Of a stretch of 64,000 bases of DNA, positions 6,804-15,617 are shown one piece after another (the stretch's first letter is position 1; every line of letters starts with the position of its first letter). The DNA is from CAZEHJ01 sp964512485. Its GTDB lineage: Bacteria > Bacteroidota > Rhodothermia > Rhodothermales > UBA10348. The position numbers were made by a program, and so were the translations under genes. The stretch covers positions 1 through 64,000 of the forward strand of contig CAZEHJ010000005.1 of NCBI GenBank assembly GCA_964512485.1, read 5' to 3'. The notes under the pieces are model-generated. The model made no database searches. It saw only the letters and a program-made list of their open reading frames with translations, and was not told where the DNA came from.

Positions 6804-9388
6804 ATGTCTAAAGCAATAATCCAGGAAGTTGAGATAGCTCCTGGTAAAGTCATAAGTCTGGAAACCGGACGCCTTGCCAAGCAGGCAGGTGGTGCGGTAG
6901 TCGCTCGAATGGGCGATACAATGGTCTTATGTACAGCAGTCCTCGCAACAGAGGCACGGGAAGGACAGAGCTTCTTCCCACTGACGGTAGATTACCGTGA
7001 GAAATTTTCAGCCGGCGGAAAGATTCCGGGCGGCTTCATCAAGCGCGAGGGTCGTTCGACTGATAAGGAGACACTGTCTTCTCGTATTATCGATCGCTCC
7101 ATACGCCCGCTGTTTGGTGACAACTTCTTCAACGAGGTTCAGATCATCTGTAGCGTTATGTCTGCCGACGATCAGAACGATGGTGACGTCGTAGCCGGTG
7201 TAGGTGCATCGGCAGCACTTATGCTCGCTGGAGCTCCATATGATGGACCAATTGCTCACGTAAGAGTGGGCCGGGTCGAAGGAGAGCTTGTCGTCAACCC
7301 TACAATTGAAGAGCTTGCCGGTTCTGACATCAATCTTGTAGTTGCAGGAAAGATGGATGCCATTGTAATGGTGGAAGGCGAGATGGACGAAGTGTCCGAA
7401 GAAGATATGCTTGCCGCTCTGGCGCATGGCCACGAGGCAATCAAGCTTCTGTGCCAGGGTCAGATTGATCTGGTCGCAGATGCAGGTGGAGCAAAAACAT
7501 TCGAGTACACACCGGTTGGTCTTCCAGACGGTGTTGTAGATGCGGTTCGTGAGTTTGCTGCGGCAACACTCGAAGAGCACATTCTCAAGCCATATGCGAA
7601 AGAGACCTTTTATGGTGGTATTTCAGACATCAAAAAGGCTACTGTAGCAAACTTCCTCGGAGAAGGCGAAGACGAAGTCGACGCTACCGAGCAAGGATGG
7701 TCGAAAAAGGATATCAAAGAAGCCGTAGGCGAAGTCGAGTCAGATGTAATGCGTGAACTGATCCTGCGGGACGGTAAACGTATTGACGGACGTGGCACGA
7801 CGGACATCCGCGACATCTGGAGCGAGGTAGGTTACCTACCGCGCGTTCACGGTTCAGCAACCTTTACACGCGGCGAAACCCAGGTCATCTCCAGCGTCAC
7901 GCTGGGTACGGGCAAAGACGTCCAGCCTGTGGATCAGGTTTTTGATACTGAAGACAAACCATTCTACCTGCACTACAGCTTCCCGCCATTCTCGGTTGGT
8001 GAAGCTCGATTCTTGCGCGGCCCCGGTCGTCGTGAAATCGGACACGGTATGCTGGCAGAACGTGCACTTCAGGGTATGATTCCTTCGCAGGAAGAATTTC
8101 CTTACACGATTCGCATCAACTCCGATGTTCTCGAATCAAACGGCTCATCGTCTATGGCGAGTGTCTGTTCCGGTTCGATGGCCCTCATGAACGCAGGTGT
8201 TCCAATTGCAAAACCTGTTTCGGGTATTGCAATGGGACTTATCAGTGATGGTAAGCGCACGGCAATTCTGAGCGACATTCTTGGCACAGAGGATCACCTC
8301 GGCGACATGGACTTCAAACTGACAGGTACTCGTGATGGTATCACGGCGTGTCAGATGGATATCAAGATCGCCGGCCTGAGCCACGAATTGATGTCAGACG
8401 CTCTGAATCAGGCGAAAGCCGGAAGACTTCACATCCTCGACAAGATGGAAGAGACCATTACAGAAGCGAGCGAAGATCTCTCACCTTACGCACCTCGACT
8501 TACACAGATCACGATCGACTCCAGCTTCATCGGCGCGGTTATCGGACCTGGTGGAAAAGTCATTCAGGGAATTCAGCGCGAAACCAACACCTCTCTCGAG
8601 ATTCGTGAGGAAGAAGGTGTCGGTATCGTTGTGATCGCAGCCACGAATGGCGAAGATGCTATGGCAGCCCTTGAGATCGTTAAAGGCATCGTAACTGTTC
8701 CTGAAGAGGGACAGGACTACGAAGGGACTGTTCGCAAGGTTGAAGGATTCGGTGCGATCATCGAGATTCTACCTGGCAAGGAAGGTCTCTTGCACGTTTC
8801 CGAACTCGACTACGGTTATGTCGACAATGTCGACGATTATCTGCAGGTCGGAGACAAGATCAAAGTTCAGCTCATCGAAGTTCGCGACGATGGCAAACTG
8901 AGATTCAGCCGCAAGCCGTTTCTGGAAAAACCGGAAGGCTACGAAGAGCGCCCACGCAGAGACAGTGGTGGCCGGGGCCGACGCGATGGCGGCGGTGGAC
9001 GTGGTCGTCGTGATGGTGGCGGTGGACGTGGTCGTCGTGATGGTGGCGGTGGACGTGGTCGCAGAGACGATGGACGCGGACGTGACGGTGGCGGCGGGCG
9101 TGATCGAGACCGCGATCGTGATGGTGGCGGCGGACGTGATCGAGACCGCGATAGCGATCGTGATGGTGGTCGCGACCGTGACCGTGACNNNNNNNNNNNN
9201 NNNNNNNNNNNNNNNNNNNNNNNNNNNNNNNNNNNNNNNNNNNNNNNNNNNNNNNNNNNNNNNNNNNNNNNNNNNNNNNNNNNNNNNNACGTGATCGAGA
9301 CCGCGATAGCGATCGTGATGGTGGTCGCGACCGTGACCGTGACAGGGACCGCGATGGCGGCCGTGACGGTGACCGCGATCGCGACTAA
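6804..9388 (+). CDS. pnp: Polyribonucleotide nucleotidyltransferase (PNPase), interrupted by an N gap
   Basis: PNPase degrades RNA 3' to 5' by phosphorolysis. Two RNase PH domains flank an alpha-helical region; a KH domain (IGAVIGPGGKVIQGIQRETN, about 573-592) and an S1 domain (about 637-705) follow. The ATG at 6804 is used; a TTG two codons earlier (6798) is closer to the AGGAAAGGAAG site at 6776-6786 and is possible. After S1 comes an unusual tail: copies of a 27-base unit coding GGGRGRRDG, then Arg-Asp dipeptides. The tail holds 100 Ns (9189-9288). Read straight through, the frame shifts and runs to 9407, but the bases after the gap resume Arg-Asp coding in the frame starting at 9290 and stop at TAA 9386-9388. 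I take that as the true end. Confidence 0.93.
8985..9385 (+). repeat. GC-rich tandem repeat coding an Arg-Gly / Arg-Asp tail
   Basis: Within pnp, about three near-identical 27-base units (GGGRGRRDG) run from about 8988 to 9070. They grade into alternating CGT/CGC and GAT/GAC codons (RDRDRD, with GGGG spacers) up to the stop. The repeat is in frame and multiples of three, so it can expand without breaking the protein. It is the likely reason that the assembly broke here. The true copy number cannot be read from this window. Confidence 0.85.
9134..9343. other. 100-base N gap flanked by an exact 55-base duplication (assembly join)
   Basis: Bases 9134-9188 and 9289-9343 are identical, and exactly 100 Ns (9189-9288) lie between them. 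The same 55-base plus 100-N pattern occurs at 43865-44074. An overlap of constant length at two unrelated places is what contig ends sharing one k-mer look like in a de Bruijn assembly. Collapsing the duplicate keeps the pnp Arg-Asp frame open to the TAA at 9386. Confidence 0.85.
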
Positions 9389-9407
9389 AACATCGCAAGC
9401 GATTTGA

Positions 9408-9441
9408 ATAGCGGCGGCCTTCGGGCCGTCGCTATTTTTTT
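9408..9441 (+). terminator. Intrinsic terminator after pnp
   Basis: ATAGCGGCGGCC (9408-9419) pairs with GGCCGTCGCTAT (9424-9435) with one G-T wobble, closed by a TTCG tetraloop and followed by six Ts. It starts 19 bases after the corrected pnp stop and would end the rpsO-pnp transcript. Confidence 0.92.
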
Positions 9442-9528
9442 AATACGTGGCCATCCGTATAAATACGGTACGCCTTTTCTCCAGATCGGCTTCAAAAAAA
9501 AGTCGATGATCTGACAGCAGATCGAGCC

Positions 9529-10767
9529 ATGCCAGAACTATTCCAGAAAACAGTCCTTCCGTCCGGTGTCCGAATCATAACGGAGACGATTCCTTCAGTA
9601 AGAAGCGTATCTGTTGGGGCCTGGGTGGCGGTTGGAAGCAGGGATGAATCAGCAGCGAACGGTGGAATATGTCATTTCATCGAGCACATGGTGTTCAAAG
9701 GCACGACCAATCGCCGCATGCATCACATCGCCCAGCGTATGGAAAACGTTGGCGGGTATCTTAATGCGTTCACGTCGAAAGAATTCACGTGTTACTACGC
9801 ACGCTGTCTTGACGAACACCTAGCTCGCGCTCTCGACACCGTGATCGACCTGGTTGCTAATCCTGTATTCCCGGAAAAAGAACTGGAGCGTGAGAAGGAT
9901 GTTGTTGTCGAGGAAATGCGAATGTATGAGGATACGCCGGATGAGCGCGTGTTCGACCTGTTGGACGGTGCACTCTACGGATCGCACGCGATGGGGAGGC
10001 CGGTCATCGGCACAGAAAAGACCGTTCGCTCGTTTACAAAAACAAAGCTTTCTGATTTTGTAGATAAAAATTACACCGCCAAAAACCTTGTGATCGCCGT
10101 GGCGGGCAATGTCGAACACACGAAAACAGTTCGGATGATCGAGCGCTTCCTCGAAGGCTTTCAAACCAACCGCAAGGTAAAAGGCAGACGTCGCGTATCG
10201 GATTACAAGCCTGGAGAGGTGACCGACAAGCGACCCATGCAACAGGCTCACATCATCCTGGGAACGCGCGGGCTGGATGTTCATGATCCGTCCCGAATTT
10301 CTCTTTCGGTGCTGAATACTGTTTTGGGTGGTGGGATGTCCAGTCGTCTGAATCAGAATATCAGGGAGAAGTATGGATACTGTTACAACATCTTCTCTTT
10401 TGCCAATATGCATTCAGACACGGGTGATTTTGGCGTCTACATGGGAACGGACGCGAAAAAGGTTGATCACTCGCTGAAACTCATTCGAAAGGAAATAGAC
10501 CGTCTGGCCCAAAAACAGATCTCCAAGACCGAACTGGCTCGGGCAAAAAGTCAGGCGAAAGGGGCCATCATGCTGGGTCTTGAAAGTATGGGCAGCCGCA
10601 TGATGCGCATCGGTCGCCAGGAGCTATATTACGAGCGATACTACACGTTGGATGAGATTCTGGATCTGTTGAACGATGTTTCTCTTGAGGACATCACACG
10701 AACAGCTGGCGATATTCTCAAGTCCAACCGGTTTTCAGAGATACGCCTTCTCCCTACGGAGGCGTGA
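9529..10767 (+). CDS. M16 family zinc peptidase (processing-peptidase-like)
   Basis: This is a pitrilysin/insulinase-clan metallopeptidase of 412 residues, the size of the single-unit bacterial relatives of the mitochondrial processing peptidase beta subunit. The inverted zinc motif HFIEH is at 49-53 (HxxEH), and the downstream VVVEEMRMYEDTPDERVF supplies the third-ligand glutamate. The C-terminal M16 half shows GLDVHDPSRISLSVLNTVLGGGMSSRL. There is no signal peptide, so it is predicted cytoplasmic. It lies directly after pnp, a pairing seen in many bacteria, but the terminator in between suggests its own promoter in 9442-9528. The substrate is unknown. Confidence 0.93.
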   Translation: MPELFQKTVLPSGVRIITETIPSVRSVSVGAWVAVGSRDESAANGGICHFIEHMVFKGTTNRRMHHIAQRMENVGGYLNAFTSKEFTCYYARCLDEHLARALDTVIDLVANPVFPEKELEREKDVVVEEMRMYEDTPDERVFDLLDGALYGSHAMGRPVIGTEKTVRSFTKTKLSDFVDKNYTAKNLVIAVAGNVEHTKTVRMIERFLEGFQTNRKVKGRRRVSDYKPGEVTDKRPMQQAHIILGTRGLDVHDPSRISLSVLNTVLGGGMSSRLNQNIREKYGYCYNIFSFANMHSDTGDFGVYMGTDAKKVDHSLKLIRKEIDRLAQKQISKTELARAKSQAKGAIMLGLESMGSRMMRIGRQELYYERYYTLDEILDLLNDVSLEDITRTAGDILKSNRFSEIRLLPTEA

Positions 10768-10784
10768 GTACAAATCAGAACTGA

Positions 10785-11714
10785 ATGAAGATTCTTGTCA
10801 CGGGAGGTGCCGGCTTCATCGGATCACATGTAAGTGATGCGCTGCTGGAAGCTGGACACGAAGTGCACATCATCGACGATCTTTCGGGCGGTAGCGCAGA
10901 AAATATTCATTCCGATGCCCAGTTCCATCAATTGGACATCCGGTCGCCGGAAGTGAAGCAATTGTGGCAGAACGAGCAATTTGAGACTCTCTATCATTTT
11001 GCTGCTCAAATGGACGTCCGGAAATCGGTCGCTGATCCTTCCTACGACGCCGATGTCAATATTCGCGGCCTGATTAACCTCATGGAGGCTGGCAGAGACA
11101 ATTCCCTAAGGAAAGTAGTCTTCGCCTCGACGGGAGGTGCGATATACGGTGAACCGGATTACGTGCCGCAGGATGAGCAGCACGTGATGCAACCATTGTC
11201 TCCCTATGGAATCGCGAAACTCAGTTCAGAAAAATATCTGTTTTTCTACTCCGACACGTATTCGATTCCGTTCGTGGCACTGCGATATGGGAATGTTTAC
11301 GGGCCTCGTCAAAATCCACACGGCGAAGCAGGAGTCGTGGCCATTTTTTCGGAACGCCTCTTGGACGGAGAGCAGCCAGTCATCAATGGCGACGGACGTC
11401 AGACGCGTGACTACGTATTCGTTTCCGACATCGTTGATGCCAATCTGAAAGCTCTTTCACACGAGGGTTCTGGTATATTCAACATCGGAACGGGAGTCGA
11501 AACGGATGTCGTCGAGCTCTTCAGCATTTTGAGGGACGAACTCGCCCCCGAAGCACCCATTGTGCACGGTCCGGGCAAGGCGGGCGAACAGAAGCGATCT
11601 GTTTTATCTTATGACCTGGCAGCATCCGAACTAGGCTGGAGACCGAACGTCGATGTGAATGAAGGATTAGTCACAACGGCCGAGTGGTTTCGAAACAGAC
11701 GCATTACCCGGTAG
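10785..11714 (+). CDS. NAD-dependent nucleotide-sugar epimerase/dehydratase (GalE-like)
   Basis: This is an extended short-chain dehydrogenase of 309 residues. The NAD-binding GGAGFIGSH is at 7-15, the acidic turn IDDLSGG at 34-40 fits NAD(H), the catalytic YGIAK motif (Tyr141, Lys145) is present and RYGNVYGPRQNP is typical of UDP-glucose 4-epimerase relatives. The likely reaction is C4 epimerization of a UDP-hexose for surface polysaccharide or Leloir metabolism, but the exact sugar cannot be told from sequence. It lies 17 bases after the M16 peptidase and 1 base before scpA, so it is probably co-transcribed. Confidence 0.9.
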   Translation: MKILVTGGAGFIGSHVSDALLEAGHEVHIIDDLSGGSAENIHSDAQFHQLDIRSPEVKQLWQNEQFETLYHFAAQMDVRKSVADPSYDADVNIRGLINLMEAGRDNSLRKVVFASTGGAIYGEPDYVPQDEQHVMQPLSPYGIAKLSSEKYLFFYSDTYSIPFVALRYGNVYGPRQNPHGEAGVVAIFSERLLDGEQPVINGDGRQTRDYVFVSDIVDANLKALSHEGSGIFNIGTGVETDVVELFSILRDELAPEAPIVHGPGKAGEQKRSVLSYDLAASELGWRPNVDVNEGLVTTAEWFRNRRITR

Positions 11715-11715
11715 C

Positions 11716-12498
11716 ATGTACAAGATTCGACTCAATCAATTTGAGGGTCCTCTCGACCTCCTACTCTTTTTTATCAGAAGAGATGAGTTGGATATCCACG
11801 ACATTCCGATAGCCTCCATCGCAGACGAGTTTCTTGAATACGTCTCATATATGGAAGAAGTGGATCTGGATGGGGTCGGCGATTTTATCTACATGGCGGC
11901 CGTGCTCATCAATATCAAAGCCCGACTCCTGCTTCCGTCACAGGAAGTTGACGAGGAAGGAGAACCAATTGATCCACGCGCTGAACTCGTAGAACGTTTG
12001 CTCGAATATGTCCGCTTTAAAGAAGCCTCTGAAAACCTCGAAGAGCGATACAGCGAACGTTCAAATCAATTTACCAGAGGAGCTGCGAGTTCGGCGATAT
12101 CGTCACTGACGCAACCCGACGAAGAACTGGTCGACGCGACCGTGTTCGACCTGATATCTGCCCTCCGAAAGGTCCTCACAGATGCTCCGGATGAGCCATT
12201 TCATCAGGTGGAGGTTGAGGAGTTCACAATTGAGGATCAGCAGGAGTTCCTTCGGACCGTTCTTCAGGTGGGAGAGAAACTCTCGTTCGTCGAAATAGCA
12301 ACTGGTAGAACCAAGTCATTCATCATCGCGACATTCCTCGCAGTTCTCGAAATGGCCCGTTTGGGAGAAATTGATATCTTTCTTTCGGGTGACGCTAACG
12401 ACTTTTATGTGGAACCCAAAGAGGACTATGTGCCGGTATCGGCTGATTCTCTTGATTCAGAGCCCCAATCGAGTGAAACAGAACAAGAGGACAGCTGA
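11716..12498 (+). CDS. scpA: Segregation and condensation protein A
   Basis: ScpA is the kleisin subunit of the SMC-ScpAB condensin. The 260-residue protein begins MYKIRLNQFEGPLDLLLFFI, the family signature, and continues with DIHDIPIASIADEFLEY and the ARLLLPSQE segment. The C-terminal winged helix (LSFVEIATGRTKSFIIATFLAVLEMARLGEI) would bind the SMC head. The last 35 or so residues are acidic. scpB follows after 61 bases, as is usual. Confidence 0.95.
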   Translation: MYKIRLNQFEGPLDLLLFFIRRDELDIHDIPIASIADEFLEYVSYMEEVDLDGVGDFIYMAAVLINIKARLLLPSQEVDEEGEPIDPRAELVERLLEYVRFKEASENLEERYSERSNQFTRGAASSAISSLTQPDEELVDATVFDLISALRKVLTDAPDEPFHQVEVEEFTIEDQQEFLRTVLQVGEKLSFVEIATGRTKSFIIATFLAVLEMARLGEIDIFLSGDANDFYVEPKEDYVPVSADSLDSEPQSSETEQEDS

Positions 12499-12559
12499 GA
12501 ATGAAACAGACATCTGAGAAAATGAAAGCGAGGCAAAAGACAGGATAATTGATACAATC

Positions 12560-13258
12560 GTGAACGATATCACCATACAAGCTGCCGTAGAAGCTCTAAT
12601 ATTTGCAGCAGAGGAGCCCATCGCCCCGACTGTCATTGCTCAGTCCTATGCCGAAGCGACCGGAGAAGACGCACCGTCGAAGGAACAGATTGAAGAACTG
12701 GTGGCAGGAATCAACCAGCAGTTGGATGAATCGGGCAGAGCATATCGCATCGAAACGTGGGGAGGAGGATATCGGTTTGCGACGAGAGGAGAGCTGGCGC
12801 CCTTCCTGAAAGCGCTATTTGTCAACGACCGTCAACGCAAACTTTCGCGGACGCTCATGGAATCACTGGCCATCCTCGCCTATCGGCAACCAACTACGAG
12901 AGCAGAACTTGAATTCGTCAGAGGCGTCGATTGTGACTACGCACTGCGAAAGTTGCTCGAATACGGACTGATTGATGTGGTTGGAAGAGCAGAAAAGGTC
13001 GGAAGGCCTCTTCTTTATGGAACGACGGACCGGTTTCTGGAGTTGTTCGGGCTCGCTTCTCTTTCCGATCTGCCAAACTTGAGAGAATTGGAGTCCATAC
13101 TGGATGATCCGGCTTTCCAGAAAGAGAAAGCGAGAATGTTGATGACCACAGCAGTGCAGCTTCCTCTTCAAGTAGAACCTGAAGAGACGCATACAGAGCC
13201 AATAGTTGCAGAGGATTCTGAACTGCCCGACGAAAATATTGATGCCCAGGAAGAATAA
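12560..13258 (+). CDS. scpB: Segregation and condensation protein B
   Basis: ScpB is the winged-helix (kite) subunit that dimerizes and binds ScpA. The 232-residue protein starts with GTG at 12560 and reads IQAAVEALIFAAEEPIAP, then KLSRTLMESLAILAYRQPTTRAELEFVRGVD and a GRAEKVGRPLLYGTTDRFLELFGL region, all typical of ScpB. About 40 C-terminal residues are acidic and unconserved. The 3' end overlaps the start of rluB by 17 bases, in keeping with the common scpA-scpB-rluB operon. Confidence 0.95.
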   Translation: MNDITIQAAVEALIFAAEEPIAPTVIAQSYAEATGEDAPSKEQIEELVAGINQQLDESGRAYRIETWGGGYRFATRGELAPFLKALFVNDRQRKLSRTLMESLAILAYRQPTTRAELEFVRGVDCDYALRKLLEYGLIDVVGRAEKVGRPLLYGTTDRFLELFGLASLSDLPNLRELESILDDPAFQKEKARMLMTTAVQLPLQVEPEETHTEPIVAEDSELPDENIDAQEE

Positions 13259-14078
13259 CGATAGAACCCGCAGCCGCCGACCGGCCTTCAAGAAAAGGGG
13301 TTCGTCACGTCCTGACGGAAGATCAAGCTCTGCAACGCCTGTTTTGGATATGAGCGAGCCTGTTCGGCTCAATAGATTCATTGCTTCCAGCGGAACCTGC
13401 TCCAGGCGCGAAGCGGATGACCTGATTGCACGCGGCCTTGTGAAAGTGAATGGCAGTCTCGTCACAGAAATGGGCGTCAAGGTCAAGGACGGTGATCGGG
13501 TATCGGTCAACGGCCGGCAGATCGTACCGACGGACCGGGAATATCTGGTCATGAACAAACCGGGAGACACTATTACGACGACCTCCGATGAAAAGGGGAG
13601 GCGCTCAGTAATGGATCTCCTTGACCAGGAACGGTTTGGAGAACTCGGGCTTTTTCCCGTAGGACGCCTCGATCGTCATACTACCGGTGTCCTGGTTCTG
13701 ACAAACGACGGCGATCTTGCTCACAGGCTTATGCATCCGAGTTATGTGGTTGCAAAACAATATCTCGTAGAGGTAGCGAATCCGGTAACTGATGACCAAC
13801 TGGTGATGTTGAGGACCGGAATTGAGCTTGAAGACGGACCGGCGAAGGCAGACCGGATCACATTTGCCCACGGTGATTCTCGAAACTGGTTGATCCTTTC
13901 CATCCATGAAGGCAGGAATCGTCAGGTAAGACGGATGTTCGAAGCCCTCGATAATGAAGTGAGGAGTCTGGACCGCATTCGATATGCTGGTTTGACCAAG
14001 AAAGGCATCAGAAAAGGCAAGTGGCGCCGACTTTCTCGACAGGAAGTTGCGGCACTTTATAAAAGTGTAAAATTGTAA
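13242..14078 (+). CDS. rluB: 23S rRNA pseudouridine synthase of the RsuA/RluB family
   Basis: This enzyme isomerizes a uridine in large-subunit rRNA (position 2605 in E. coli RluB). An S4 RNA-binding domain (VRLNRFIASSGTCSRREADD, about 41-60 onward) precedes the synthase domain with GRLDRHTTGVLVLTNDGDLA; the catalytic aspartate is residue 144. The ATG at 13242 gives 278 residues with a basic N-terminal extension (PRKNNDRTRSRRPAFKKRG). An upstream TTG at 13206 lies inside scpB and is less likely; the ATG at 13350 would start right at the S4 domain. RsuA and RluF specificity cannot be excluded, but the position after scpB favours RluB. Confidence 0.9.
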   Translation: MPRKNNDRTRSRRPAFKKRGSSRPDGRSSSATPVLDMSEPVRLNRFIASSGTCSRREADDLIARGLVKVNGSLVTEMGVKVKDGDRVSVNGRQIVPTDREYLVMNKPGDTITTTSDEKGRRSVMDLLDQERFGELGLFPVGRLDRHTTGVLVLTNDGDLAHRLMHPSYVVAKQYLVEVANPVTDDQLVMLRTGIELEDGPAKADRITFAHGDSRNWLILSIHEGRNRQVRRMFEALDNEVRSLDRIRYAGLTKKGIRKGKWRRLSRQEVAALYKSVKL

Positions 14079-14089
14079 TCGGTCAGCTT

Positions 14090-15610
14090 ATGCAACCAGC
14101 TTCAGAGCACTCAACCGTGAACGGATCTGACATGTATGATTCCCATCCCAAATTCAGAGGAGAAGGCCTCACATACGACGATGTACTTCTCGTTCCGGCC
14201 AAATCAGAGGTCATGCCCCGTGATGTATCGACAGGTACGGACCTGACCAAGAACATCCGGCTGAACATTCCCCTTGTTTCTGCTGCGATGGACACTGTCA
14301 CCGAATCGGACATGGCTATTGCGATGGCTCGTGAAGGAGGCGTAGGCGTTCTGCACAAGAATATGACGATTGAGCGCCAGGCGGCCGAAGTCCGTCGGGT
14401 CAAACGCTCAGAAAGCGGGATGATTCTGGATCCGATTACGTTGTCCAAATCGGATACGGTGGCGGATGCGCGTGCGATGATGGCGCGTTTCTCAATCGGT
14501 GGCATCCCCGTTGTCTCCCCGGAAGGAATTCTTGAAGGAATTGTGACCAACAGAGATCTCAGATTTGAGATCGACGGGAGTATCAAGTTGGCCGACATGA
14601 TGACTCAGGCGCCATTGATCACGGCCCCCGAAGGCACTACGCTTGACGAAGCAGAGGCTCTGCTTCAGGCGAGCAAGATTGAAAAGTTGCCAGTCGTGAA
14701 TGACGACGGAAAATTGACGGGTCTCATTACGTTCAAGGATATCCAGAAGAAGAAACAGTTTCCAAACGCCTGCAAGGATCGCCACGGGCGCCTCCGCGTC
14801 GGAGCCGCGGTAGGTGTTACAGCCGACGTTCTGGAGCGCGTTGAAGCGCTCGTAGGTGCTGGTGTGGACTTCGTGACTCTGGACACAGCACATGGACACA
14901 GTACAGGCGTTCTCGAAGCCGTCAAACGAGTTAAAAAGGCTTATCCAGATCTGGATGTCGTAGCAGGAAATGTGGCCACAGCGGAAGCCACGCTGGATTT
15001 GATTGATGCTGGCGCCGATTGTGTCAAGGTCGGAATCGGACCGGGCTCCATTTGCACGACACGAATTGTAGCCGGAGTCGGCGTACCACAACTCAGTGCA
15101 GTCCTCGAATGTGGTGAAGCAGCTCTTTCCAGAGGAATTCCGATTATTGCTGATGGCGGCATCAAACAGACCGGAGAAATCCCGAAAGCTCTCACGGCAG
15201 GCGCGCAGAGCGTTATGATCGGTGGACTCTTCGCCCGTGTAGAAGAAAGTCCTGGCGAAACGATTCTGTATGAAGGAAGGAAATTCAAGAGCTACCGAGG
15301 AATGGGGTCACTGGGCGCCATGCAATCGGGCAGCAAGGACCGCTATTTCCAGGATGCCGAAGATGACATCAAAAAGCTGGTCCCCGAGGGTATTGAAGGA
15401 AGAGTACCCTACAGCGGAACGCTTCACGAAGTAGTCTATCAGATGCTTGGCGGCCTTCGTTCTGCGATGGGCTATTGTGGATGCCATACTGTCGAAGAGC
15501 TGCTGAGCAAGGCGCAGTTTGTACGCATCTCAGCTTCGTCATTCGTGGAGAGTCATCCACATAACATCGCCATTACGAAGGAAGCTCCGAACTACACTTC
15601 AAGGTCCTGA
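14090..15610 (+). CDS. guaB: Inosine-5'-monophosphate dehydrogenase
   Basis: IMPDH oxidizes IMP to XMP with NAD, the committed step to GMP. The 506-residue protein has the barrel start GLTYDDVLLVPAKSEV, a two-CBS insert (about 107-225), and the catalytic loop GIGPGSICTTRIVAGVG with the active cysteine at about residue 322, followed by ADGGIKQTGEIPKALTAGA and the flap KSYRGMGSLGAM. The ATG at 14090 gives a short unconserved lead; an ATG at 14132 is an alternative. It lies 11 bases after rluB and 7 bases before the aminopeptidase, so one transcript is likely. Confidence 0.96.
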   Translation: MQPASEHSTVNGSDMYDSHPKFRGEGLTYDDVLLVPAKSEVMPRDVSTGTDLTKNIRLNIPLVSAAMDTVTESDMAIAMAREGGVGVLHKNMTIERQAAEVRRVKRSESGMILDPITLSKSDTVADARAMMARFSIGGIPVVSPEGILEGIVTNRDLRFEIDGSIKLADMMTQAPLITAPEGTTLDEAEALLQASKIEKLPVVNDDGKLTGLITFKDIQKKKQFPNACKDRHGRLRVGAAVGVTADVLERVEALVGAGVDFVTLDTAHGHSTGVLEAVKRVKKAYPDLDVVAGNVATAEATLDLIDAGADCVKVGIGPGSICTTRIVAGVGVPQLSAVLECGEAALSRGIPIIADGGIKQTGEIPKALTAGAQSVMIGGLFARVEESPGETILYEGRKFKSYRGMGSLGAMQSGSKDRYFQDAEDDIKKLVPEGIEGRVPYSGTLHEVVYQMLGGLRSAMGYCGCHTVEELLSKAQFVRISASSFVESHPHNIAITKEAPNYTSRS

Positions 15611-15617
15611 TAGTCAG

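Noticed and set aside
9134..9343. 55-base duplicates as target-site or attachment repeats
   Set aside because: The same exact length occurs at an unrelated gap and each copy abuts a 100-N filler, so an assembly cause is far more likely.
9289..9407. PNPase C-terminus read through the N gap (hydrophobic VIETAIAIVM tail)
   Set aside because: It arises from an N run of arbitrary length; the repeat resumes in another frame and stops at 9388.
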